Shown here piece by piece: positions 1 through 6,246 of a stretch of 8,037 nucleotides of DNA (position 1 is its first letter; each line of letters begins with the position of its first letter). Source of the stretch: Desulfobacterales bacterium (GTDB lineage: Bacteria; Desulfobacterota; Desulfobacteria; Desulfobacterales; ETH-SRB1). Below the pieces are notes generated by a model. That model saw only the letters and a list, made by a program, of their open reading frames with translations. It searched no databases and was not told where the DNA came from. Made by a program: the position numbers and the translations under genes. The stretch is taken from contig JASEIZ010000052.1 in NCBI GenBank assembly GCA_030017395.1, forward strand, positions 2,325-10,361. The letters are read 5' to 3'.

Positions 1-682
1 CAAACTTAAATCGATCTCCGGGTTTCAGACTGTATTCTTTCGGCTTCTGCCCATCTATTATTACCTTTATCCATGTTGTTTCAATTGTTATTATACTAAG
101 CAATAAACTTTTTTTAGATTGTTTGTCGGTTAAAACAGAATCTGACTCGTTAACATGATCGACTTTGGGAGCAATGCCATCAATATCTTTACCTGCCGTC
201 TTATTATCCTCTTTAACCGCAGTTTTATTGTCACCTCCACTCGTCATCTTATTATCCTCGTTAGCATTAATATTAACAGGGCTGTCGGTCTTAAGAGGGC
301 TATGAAAAACAGACATCGCAAAAACAGATAGAGTGATAATACATATCATCGCGCCAAGAGACAGCAGCAAATTAGGCCAAAATTTTGTGCTCATTTCGGC
401 AAAATCTGCTTCAGACCTTGCATTTGCCTGATAAGCATTAAGACTTGATTTGTAGCGCCTTACAGCCTCAACCCTATCAACACCGATAGCTTCGGCATAA
501 GCGCGCAAAAAACCTTTAACAAAAACCTCGGAAGGCAGACTGTCATGATCCTCCTTCTCGATAAGAAGGAGATTGTCTATTCTAATTTTGGTTTTTTCCG
601 AAACCTCGTCAAGGCTGATTCCTTTCTCTGTCCGTATCGCCCTAAGATAATATCCAAATGAAAGAGAATTTTTATTAATCAT
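1..682 (-). CDS. RodZ-like HTH / single-pass membrane / DUF4115 protein (C terminus missing at window edge)
   Basis: 227 complete codons are visible from ATG 682-680; the frame is still open at the left edge. Residues about 8-75 form a RodZ-type helix-turn-helix (HTH_25), with the typical start FGYYLRAIRTEKGISLDEVS and the later VKGFLRAYAEAIGVD. One hydrophobic segment lies at about 101-126 (FWPNLLLSLGAMICIITLSV). A polar D/N/K-rich linker at about 131-190 follows, then the start of a beta-rich DUF4115-like domain (TTWIKVIIDG, YSLKPGDRF). RodZ links the MreB cytoskeleton to the envelope; many non-enteric homologues are only inferred to do so. Cytoplasmic N terminus and periplasmic C terminus are expected. 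The start codon overlaps the SurA stop as ATGA and has no clear Shine-Dalgarno, so translation is probably coupled. The linker has an in-frame 48-bp-spaced duplication. Family assignment is strong; a role in cell shape is inference. Confidence 0.88.
   Translation of the reverse strand, partial: MINKNSLSFGYYLRAIRTEKGISLDEVSEKTKIRIDNLLLIEKEDHDSLPSEVFVKGFLRAYAEAIGVDRVEAVRRYKSSLNAYQANARSEADFAEMSTKFWPNLLLSLGAMICIITLSVFAMSVFHSPLKTDSPVNINANEDNKMTSGGDNKTAVKEDNKTAGKDIDGIAPKVDHVNESDSVLTDKQSKKSLLLSIITIETTWIKVIIDGQKPKEYSLKPGDRFKF
199..259 (-). repeat. In-frame direct repeat in the RodZ-like linker
   Basis: The 13-mer TCTTATTATCCTC occurs at 199-211 and 247-259, exactly 48 bp (16 codons) apart. On the coding strand both copies encode EDNK in a D/N/K-rich periplasmic linker, with a related GDNK between them. 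Sequence between the copies is only weakly similar, so this looks like an old or partial duplication in a flexible spacer. Confidence 0.55.
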
Positions 683-1674
683 TTTATTATCTTTATATGA
701 GATTTTTTATGGAGATCATCAAGCCATGACCCGAATTTTTTATCAACTATCTCTCTGAAAAGCTTTTCTTGTATCTCGGCTGTTACCTCTTCCAGTGATT
801 TTGCAGGAATATCTATAACTTTTGAGATATAAAATATCTGATATCCATAATCTGTATCAAGCACTGATGTAAACTCGCCCTCTCCCAATCCTTTTATTGC
901 TTCTTGCAATTGTGGTGAAAGTTCATTGATTGTAAACAACCCTATGTCGAAGCTTCCTGAAGATTCGGAATAAGCTTTAGCCACTTCTTCAAAAGGTTCT
1001 CCGGCCTTTAATTTTTCAAGCACAGCCTGCATTTTTTTTTGAATTAAAAACTTCCTTGCTTCATCGGCAAAAGAAGGAACTTTCATAATTATGTTCAAAA
1101 GACGGTATTTTTTCTCTCCGCAATATTCATCTCTGTGTGCTTCATAATATGACTTTACATCCTGACTGGTAATAACGACCTTGGATTTGACTTCAAGGTT
1201 GACCAGCTTTGACCTGAGTATCTGCTCTTTTATGTTATTTCGATGCTCTCCAATGCTTAATCCCTGTTTGGCCAACTCTTTTCTGAGCTCTTCATCACTA
1301 TAATAGTTTGTCTCTTTAATACGCTCAACTGCTGCATCAATCTCTTTTTCACTTACAGAAATCTTAAACCGTTTTATTTCCTGATCAGTAAGTTTCTGAT
1401 CAATAAGCTTGCTGAGTATATCATCGCGCATTTTAAAGATCATTTTGCGCTCTTGCTCAATAGGATATCCAAGCGTTTTGATTTTGTCTGAATATGGTTT
1501 AATAAATTGGTTTAATTCGGAAAGCATAATAATATCATCATTAACAACAGCCACTATACGATCAACGACCTCTGTGCCGTCTGCCATATTAAATGCTGTA
1601 AAACCTAAAATCAAAATAAAGCATATTGCCCGACATGCTGAGCACTTAACAATTTCTATAATAATTTTATTCAT
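679..1674 (-). CDS. surA: SurA-like periplasmic chaperone with one parvulin domain
   Basis: 331 aa from ATG 1674. The N terminus (about 1-32) is a signal peptide: two lysines, then AICFILILGFTAF, with cleavage likely near NMADG. Residues about 33-180 are the SurA N-terminal chaperone module (VVDRIVAVVNDDIIMLSEL is the family hallmark). Residues about 189-287 are one parvulin-type PPIase domain (GEPFEEVAKAYSES, SPQLQEAIKGLGEGEF, YGYQIFYI), against two in E. coli SurA. The usual RHIL-type histidine at the parvulin start reads RLLNI here, so isomerase activity is uncertain. The C-terminal helix (about 296-320) would close the SurA core. An upstream in-frame GTG at 1713 would give 344 aa but overlaps the lipoprotein gene by 34 bp and buries the signal peptide, so the ATG five bases after that gene's stop is preferred. 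Expected role: escorting outer-membrane proteins through the periplasm. Confidence 0.9.
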   Translation of the reverse strand: MNKIIIEIVKCSACRAICFILILGFTAFNMADGTEVVDRIVAVVNDDIIMLSELNQFIKPYSDKIKTLGYPIEQERKMIFKMRDDILSKLIDQKLTDQEIKRFKISVSEKEIDAAVERIKETNYYSDEELRKELAKQGLSIGEHRNNIKEQILRSKLVNLEVKSKVVITSQDVKSYYEAHRDEYCGEKKYRLLNIIMKVPSFADEARKFLIQKKMQAVLEKLKAGEPFEEVAKAYSESSGSFDIGLFTINELSPQLQEAIKGLGEGEFTSVLDTDYGYQIFYISKVIDIPAKSLEEVTAEIQEKLFREIVDKKFGSWLDDLHKKSHIKIIK

Positions 1675-1679
1675 TAATT

Positions 1680-2405
1680 TTATCCCGAATCTGTTTGAGA
1701 GATTTTCTCCCACTCTTTTTTATTTATTTCGATCAGATATTTTTTTCTGAAATTTTCTATCCATGGTTTATAGGCTTCTTCCGCCTTTTGTCTGCGCAGC
1801 TCTTTTACGATTATTCTATTTAAATCACTATCTGCCTTATTAGGAACCTCGGATAGAGCGGATGGCCCTTCATGCCCACTATAATGTTTCTCATAATAGT
1901 TCGATATATCTTCAGGAGTTATTACAACATGTTCCCTTAATTCTTTTTCAACCACTTTCTCTATGAGCAAACGTTTTCCAAGCTCTTTTTCCCACAAATT
2001 GTATGAAACGGCCTGTTCAAGTAGAATCTGTTCAAAAGCATTATCATCATAATCTCCCTTAATTCGTGCAACAGCTTCATTAAGTTCTGAATCAGAAATC
2101 TCGATATTCAGCTCTTTTGCCCTTTCTAATATAATCATTTCCTCTATCAACTGGCTCAAAAGCCGCAACTTGGCTTCCATGCAAGAATCCGGCTCCTGCA
2201 ATGCATTATAGGAATAAGCTGTTTTAATAATCTCAAACGCCCTGTTGAAGTCAACTGTTGTAGCAACCCTGTCTCCGACTTTGATTAAATAATTATCGCC
2301 AGGCATTGAATGTGAATCATGCCCAGAATCACCACACCCTGCCAAGATATAAATAATCAATAAGGCTCCAAACATTGGAGACAATTTATTAGAGTGTCTT
2401 ATCAT
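1680..2405 (-). CDS. SurA N-terminal-domain lipoprotein without a PPIase domain
   Basis: 241 aa. The signal peptide ends in a lipobox LAGC with the lipidated cysteine at residue 24. Gly follows at +2 rather than Asp, so by the enteric Lol rule it would go to the outer membrane. Residues about 40-175 resemble the SurA_N chaperone module: VGDRVATTVDFNRAFEI, SQLIEEMIILERAKELNIEI, then an EL..AV.RIK helix and VVITPEDISNYYEKHY. In SurA/PpiC proteins a parvulin domain follows that last motif; here about 25 residues of linker lead straight to a charged C-terminal helix (RRQKAEEAYKPWIENFRKKY) like the end of the SurA core. It therefore looks like a tethered holdase with no isomerase part. It lies 5 bp upstream of surA, so the two may act as a pair. 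No good Shine-Dalgarno precedes the ATG; a 7-bp hairpin sits 12 bases upstream. Fold assignment is good; function is inferred. Confidence 0.85.
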   Translation of the reverse strand: MIRHSNKLSPMFGALLIIYILAGCGDSGHDSHSMPGDNYLIKVGDRVATTVDFNRAFEIIKTAYSYNALQEPDSCMEAKLRLLSQLIEEMIILERAKELNIEISDSELNEAVARIKGDYDDNAFEQILLEQAVSYNLWEKELGKRLLIEKVVEKELREHVVITPEDISNYYEKHYSGHEGPSALSEVPNKADSDLNRIIVKELRRQKAEEAYKPWIENFRKKYLIEINKKEWEKISQTDSG

Positions 2406-2416
2406 TGTGATAAATG

Positions 2417-2434
2417 GTAACCGTTCACGGTTAC
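2417..2434. repeat. Short perfect hairpin upstream of the SurA-like lipoprotein gene
   Basis: GTAACCG at 2417-2423 and CGGTTAC at 2428-2434 are perfect reverse complements around a 4-base loop (TTCA). The hairpin ends 12 bases before the lipoprotein ATG, in the leader of that minus-strand gene, and no T-run follows it. It could be an mRNA structure controlling translation, a protein operator, or a copy of a small dispersed repeat. The sequence alone does not decide. Confidence 0.5.
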
Positions 2435-2496
2435 TAATCCTTTAAGTATATTATTTCTTAAAAATTGATGATCTCGTAAAAAGTCTTGAAATCGTC

Positions 2497-2517
2497 ATGC
2501 CGGACTTGATCCGGCAT
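2497..2517. repeat. Hairpin 1 of the composite repeat
   Basis: ATGCCGG at 2497-2503 pairs with CCGGCAT at 2511-2517 around a 7-base loop. It begins 17 bases after the mfd stop on the mfd strand. The nearest T-run on that strand is too far from the stem for a standard intrinsic terminator, so any termination role would have to be Rho-dependent or structural. Confidence 0.7.
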
Positions 2518-2533
2518 CCAGAACGCATTGAAT

Positions 2534-5500
2534 TTACTGGATTCCGGCTTTCGCCGGAATGACGGAAAAGAGAACTTTTCGACTTTTTACGAGTTCATCA
2601 AAATTAACATGTTGAATAATTTCTTTCAAGATGTTTTTAGTTTCCAACAATAGACCGGCTGTAGTGTGTTTTGACAGTTTTGCTTTTAGCACATTGTCCG
2701 GCGTAAAACTAAAACAATCGTTCTGTCCAACAATCATATCAACAATGCCAAAGGGATATTTCTGGTGGACCTCTGAAAAATAAAGAATGAGTTGCTGCCC
2801 GGTCAGATCAAGCCGTTTTACACCGGCTTTTATCGCCAATACTTTAAGCATAATCTTTAATAAAAGATTGTTTGTTTCTTTTGGCAAGTTTCCAAAGCGG
2901 TCAATCAGTTCTTTCTTAAAATCCGAAATTTCACAAGGCTCGGTCATCTTTGCAAGACGGCGATAAGCTGAAAGCCGCTGGTTGATATCGGAAATATAAA
3001 ATTCGGGAAGAAAGCTTGATAAAGGTATATTAATCTCAGGTTCGAGGTTTTCCTGAACAGGTTTCCCTTTAAGCTCGGATATCGCGTTTTCCATGAGCTT
3101 TAAAAACATGTCATAACCTACAGCAGCTATATGGCCGGACTGGGATGCGCCCAAAATTGTGCCTCCTCCCCTTATCTTCAAATCGCTCATGGCTATTTGA
3201 AAACCGGCTCCAAGGTCGCTGTACTCCATTAATACCTTCAGGCGTTTACGAGCATCCTTGCTTAAAGCCGTCTCATCAGGAATAAAGAGGTATGCATAGG
3301 CCTGTTCATCGGCTCTGCCTACGCGGCCTCGCAACTGATAAATCTGCGCCAATCCGAATCTATCCGCCCGATTAATCAGAATGGTATTAGCTGAAGGAAT
3401 ATCAAGACCGGACTCAATTATCGTTGTGCAAACAAGAATGTCGATCTCTTTATTGAAAAACCGCAGCATCACAAGCTCAAGCTCGTCTTCCGTAAGACGG
3501 CCATGCGCCACATCAAGTCTGACTTCGGGAACAAGTTTTTTCAAATAGTTTGCCATTGCCCATATATTATGAATATCATTGTGAACAAAATATATTTGGC
3601 CCTTTCTTTTTAACTCATTCTTTATTGCTTCTGAAATAATCGCCCCGTCGAACTCGGAAATATATGTAATAATTGACCGACGATGCTCAGGCGGTGTTGA
3701 AATAATACTAATATCACGTACTCCCATCATTGACATGTAAAGAGTGCGCGGTATCGGGGTCGCCGTCAAGGCCAAAACATCTACCATTCTCCTGATTTCT
3801 TTCAGTTTTTCCTTGTGTTTAACGCCGAAACGCTGCTCTTCATCAAGCACAACAAGACCCAAATCTTTAAAAGCAACATCTTTCTGAATAAGCCTGTGGG
3901 TCCCTATAACTATATCTATCTTCCCTGCGCTAAGCTTATCTATAATTGAGCGCTGCTCACTAACAGAACGGAATCTGCTTAAACAAGCGAGATTGACGGG
4001 ATAACGCTTAAAACGGTTTGCAAATGTTTCAAAATGCTGCTCGGCAAGCACTGTTGTAGGAACCAGCATGGCAACCTGTTTTCCATTATTCACAGCCATA
4101 AAAGCCGCTCTAAGGGCAACCTCTGTCTTTCCGTATCCTACATCGCCGCATATAAGCCTGTCCATAGGCATCGGATTCTCCATATCATGCAGCACATCAT
4201 AAATTGCCTTTAATTGGTCAGGTGTCTCTTCGTAAGAAAAACCGGCCTCAAAATCCTGCGAATCACCGTCTGTTGCCTTAAAAGCATAGCCTTTATTTAT
4301 GCTACGCTCAGAATAGAGTTTAAGAAGCTTTCCCGCGATCTTCTCAACCGATTTCTTAACCCTTTCCTTAACCCGCTGCCATGATTTGCCGCCCAGCTTG
4401 TCAAAAACCGGGATTACTCCGTCAACCCCCATATATTTTTGAACCATGCTCATTCGATCTACAGGAAGATAAAGCTTATCACCATCTTTATAAATAATAA
4501 GCAAAAAATCATTGCTTATTCCGTCTATTTTGAGCTTTGCCAGGCCGTCAAAGCAACCTATTCCATGTTCAATATGAACAACAAATTCACCTTTCTTTAA
4601 GTCTGTAAATTCAAGTATCCCTGCCTGAATCTTTGCTTTTTGTCTTAAAATCCTTTTTTTGTGGCGTTTTACGCCGAATATTTCCTCCTCTGTAATTACA
4701 GCCAAAAATGCATCATGCCAGACAAAACCCGATGAAATCCGGCCAAGACATACAGCCACAGACCCTTTGCCAGATTTAGCGGCATGGAACCCGTTAATAA
4801 TTTCAATCTTGATGCCGTATGGCTCCAGAAGAGATTTAATACGGTCGGCCTGCAATCCGGAACTGCAGGCAATAAGAGAGGCATATCCTTCCTGTTTTCT
4901 GGCATTAATCCAGCTTGCAAGAGGCAAGAAAAGGTTTTCTTTTTTCGCATGAGCCTTAAGTTCGGTTCTAACAGCAGTATTATCTTCAACATTAAAACCT
5001 ATCCTCAAAAAAGGTTGCCCCTTATTCCAACCCTCTCCAGACACAGGAAGCATTTTTACAGTCAGCGGTTTCCTCTCGGTCAACATTGCCTTTGCTCCTA
5101 TCCATTGCATGTAAAAAGCGTCGGGCTCAACACACAGTCTTCCCTCTTTGCGAGCGTCAAGGTAGTTATTTGTCGTCTGTTCCTCAAATTGACCGGCTGC
5201 ATCTTCTAATTCTTTTGGTTCTATAATAACAAAAAGCGCCTTGTCGGAAACATAATCAAACAGGGTGTCAAGTTTAGGATATATTAAAGGAATCAGGCTC
5301 TCAATTCCCGGAAACACCCCCTCTTTCCTGATACGCTCAACCAGCTCCCTAACTCTGGTTACCGGGAGATCAAGAGCAGACGCCTGCTCTCTTATCCTGC
5401 CTATTATCTTATCCATAAGCTCTGTTTTCAGAATCGCTTCACCTGCTGGAAGTATGATTGCTTCCTGTATATTATCTGTCTTCCGCTGGGTTGCTGCTGA

Positions 5501-6124
5501 AAAAAATCTTAAGGAATCCACGGTTTCTCCAAACAGTTCGATCCTTAGCGGATCTGAATACATGGGAGAATAAATATCCAAAATCCCGCCTCTAACACAA
5601 AAATCCCCGGGCTCCTCTACAATCGCGGCCCGAACATAACCTCCGGAAATCAGTTTTTTTATTAAAAGTTCCCTGTCAATATCTTCTCCGGTCATTATAA
5701 GCTCGGCATAATTACTAAGCATAAGCTTTGGAATGAGTCTTTGCAGAAGGGCGTTTACGGTTGTAACCACAACCGGAGGCGTTTCATCCTCTATCAAACG
5801 ATAAAGAGCGCTTACCCGCCTTGCCGCTGTTTCGTTATGATATGACAACCGTTTAAACGGCAAAATATTATAAGGCGGAAAATATATTGAGGCTTTTTCA
5901 ATATGTTTTGAAAAAAAGCACAAGTCTTCCAAAAACTTTTCAGCATCTTTTGACGAAGCTGCTACAACGACAACAGGCATACTGTGCTCCATGTATATTC
6001 TGGAAACAAGGAATGCCCTGTCGGACCCGGACAGGCCTGTGCACTCAATTCCTGAATTTCTGCAAGGGATTAAATCAATTAAGGATTTAAGTGAACTTTT
6101 TTCTTGATTTAGATTCGTAAACAA
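2534..6124 (-). CDS. mfd: Transcription-repair coupling factor Mfd
   Basis: 1196 aa, complete. Mfd is the ATP-driven translocase that removes stalled RNA polymerase from DNA lesions and recruits UvrA. Domains in order: a UvrB-like N-terminal module (about 25-350) with no Walker A, as usual; the CarD-like RNA polymerase interaction domain (about 510-575, GEFVVHIEHGIGCF, DKLYLPVDRMSMV); RecG-like SF2 motor domains with Walker A GDVGYGKT at 660-667, DEEQ at 761-764, TATPIPRTL, and IESGLDIPSAN followed by RGRVGR at 932-937; and a C-terminal TRCF domain (about 1035-1140). The start is TTG at 6124. An in-frame TGA lies five codons upstream, and the first in-frame ATG (residue 45) would remove conserved N-terminal sequence. 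No clear ribosome binding site is visible. Odd point: residues 1175-1196, ending VIPAKAGIQ, come from a repeat element and are not native Mfd. Confidence 0.97.
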   Translation of the reverse strand: MFTNLNQEKSSLKSLIDLIPCRNSGIECTGLSGSDRAFLVSRIYMEHSMPVVVVAASSKDAEKFLEDLCFFSKHIEKASIYFPPYNILPFKRLSYHNETAARRVSALYRLIEDETPPVVVTTVNALLQRLIPKLMLSNYAELIMTGEDIDRELLIKKLISGGYVRAAIVEEPGDFCVRGGILDIYSPMYSDPLRIELFGETVDSLRFFSAATQRKTDNIQEAIILPAGEAILKTELMDKIIGRIREQASALDLPVTRVRELVERIRKEGVFPGIESLIPLIYPKLDTLFDYVSDKALFVIIEPKELEDAAGQFEEQTTNNYLDARKEGRLCVEPDAFYMQWIGAKAMLTERKPLTVKMLPVSGEGWNKGQPFLRIGFNVEDNTAVRTELKAHAKKENLFLPLASWINARKQEGYASLIACSSGLQADRIKSLLEPYGIKIEIINGFHAAKSGKGSVAVCLGRISSGFVWHDAFLAVITEEEIFGVKRHKKRILRQKAKIQAGILEFTDLKKGEFVVHIEHGIGCFDGLAKLKIDGISNDFLLIIYKDGDKLYLPVDRMSMVQKYMGVDGVIPVFDKLGGKSWQRVKERVKKSVEKIAGKLLKLYSERSINKGYAFKATDGDSQDFEAGFSYEETPDQLKAIYDVLHDMENPMPMDRLICGDVGYGKTEVALRAAFMAVNNGKQVAMLVPTTVLAEQHFETFANRFKRYPVNLACLSRFRSVSEQRSIIDKLSAGKIDIVIGTHRLIQKDVAFKDLGLVVLDEEQRFGVKHKEKLKEIRRMVDVLALTATPIPRTLYMSMMGVRDISIISTPPEHRRSIITYISEFDGAIISEAIKNELKRKGQIYFVHNDIHNIWAMANYLKKLVPEVRLDVAHGRLTEDELELVMLRFFNKEIDILVCTTIIESGLDIPSANTILINRADRFGLAQIYQLRGRVGRADEQAYAYLFIPDETALSKDARKRLKVLMEYSDLGAGFQIAMSDLKIRGGGTILGASQSGHIAAVGYDMFLKLMENAISELKGKPVQENLEPEINIPLSSFLPEFYISDINQRLSAYRRLAKMTEPCEISDFKKELIDRFGNLPKETNNLLLKIMLKVLAIKAGVKRLDLTGQQLILYFSEVHQKYPFGIVDMIVGQNDCFSFTPDNVLKAKLSKHTTAGLLLETKNILKEIIQHVNFDELVKSRKVLFSVIPAKAGIQ
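2541..2560. repeat. Hairpin 2 of the composite repeat, inside the mfd reading frame
   Basis: ATTCCGGC at 2541-2548 pairs with GCCGGAAT at 2553-2560 around a 4-base loop. Read on the minus strand in the mfd frame, this palindrome encodes the peptide IPAKAGI and so lies within the translated region, just before the TAA at 2536-2534. Confidence 0.75.
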
Positions 6125-6148
6125 AGTAGTTGTTTTTCATTCGTTGAT

Positions 6149-6162
6149 CCGATATTTATCGG
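6149..6162. promoter_or_regulatory. 6-2-6 palindrome between divergent mfd and tRNA-Thr
   Basis: CCGATA (6149-6154) and TATCGG (6157-6162) form a perfect inverted repeat around TT, ending at the base before the tRNA's first nucleotide. It lies in the only 38 bp between mfd (minus) and the tRNA (plus). Its AT-rich centre could be a -10 element on either strand. A TTGTTT/TATTTA pair with 17-bp spacing (6130-6135, 6153-6158) points toward the tRNA but would start transcription at or inside the mature tRNA, so it is not called as a promoter. The palindrome may be an operator, a leader hairpin (CCGAT/ATCGG) or chance. Confidence 0.3.
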
Positions 6163-6238
6163 GCCGACGTAGCTCAATCGGTAGAGCAGCTGATTCGTAA
6201 TCAGCAGGTAGGCGGTTCGACTCCGCCCGTCGGCTCCA
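6163..6238 (+). tRNA. tRNA-Thr (anticodon CGT)
   Basis: A complete 76-nt cloverleaf. Acceptor GCCGACG (6163-6169) pairs perfectly with CGTCGGC (6228-6234). The D stem is GCTC/GAGC and the anticodon stem GCTGA/TCAGC, with loop TTCGTAA placing anticodon CGT at 6196-6198, which reads the Thr codon ACG. The T stem is GGCGG/CCGCC with loop TTCGACT. The 3' CCA (6236-6238) is encoded. The discriminator base is T (6235), where E. coli threonine tRNAs have A. The variable region is AGGTA, so position 48 is A opposite A15, a non-standard Levitt pair. The gene stands alone, divergent from mfd, with a promoter for the next gene starting just behind it. Confidence 0.97.
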
Positions 6239-6246
6239 AAGTATCC

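Larger units (their letters stand above)
2465..2601. repeat. 137-bp composite inverted-repeat element (MITE/REP-like) overlapping the mfd 3' end
   Basis: The ends are 21-base inverted repeats, 2465-2485 and 2581-2601, with one mismatch; their core CTCGTAAAAAGTC (2473-2485) is perfect against 2581-2593. Inside are two related palindromic units in opposite orientation: 2494-2521, reading GTCATGCCGG...CCGGCATCCAG, and 2537-2563, reading CTGGATTCCGG...CCGGAATGAC. A third small hairpin, GAAAAG/CTTTTC, lies at 2565-2580. No coding capacity or transposase is present, so it would be a non-autonomous element or extragenic palindromic repeat. The unit resembles the GTCATTCCGGC-type palindromes that are widespread in proteobacteria and deltaproteobacteria (from memory, not searched). 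No clear target-site duplication is visible. Confidence 0.85.

Noticed and set aside
1675..1713. GTG start at 1713 extending SurA by 13 residues
   Set aside because: It would overlap the upstream gene by 34 bp and place a charged stretch before the signal peptide; ATG at 1674 fits better.
1409..1750. Plus-strand 113-codon frame across the surA/lipoprotein junction
   Set aside because: It is antisense to two well-supported genes and its low-complexity, Ile/Ser-rich translation is typical of a shadow frame.
2534..2567. VIPAKAGIQ tail as a functional Mfd motif
   Set aside because: The peptide is encoded by an intergenic-type palindromic repeat and appears at the end of unrelated frames where such repeats are read through.
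2465..2601. Composite repeat as a CRISPR array or an intrinsic terminator
   Set aside because: There are only two palindromic units, inverted to each other with no regular spacers, and no T-run directly follows either stem.
4696..4992. Second minus-strand frame inside mfd
   Set aside because: It overlaps mfd on the same strand in a different frame, with no start signal or recognisable product.
4784..5209. Plus-strand 141-codon open frame opposite mfd
   Set aside because: It lies wholly within the conserved mfd gene on the other strand, has no ribosome binding site, and its translation resembles no family.
6130..6158. TTGTTT / TATTTA promoter for the tRNA
   Set aside because: Spacing is 17 bp, but the predicted start falls at about 6165, inside the mature tRNA, so it cannot be the real promoter as drawn.
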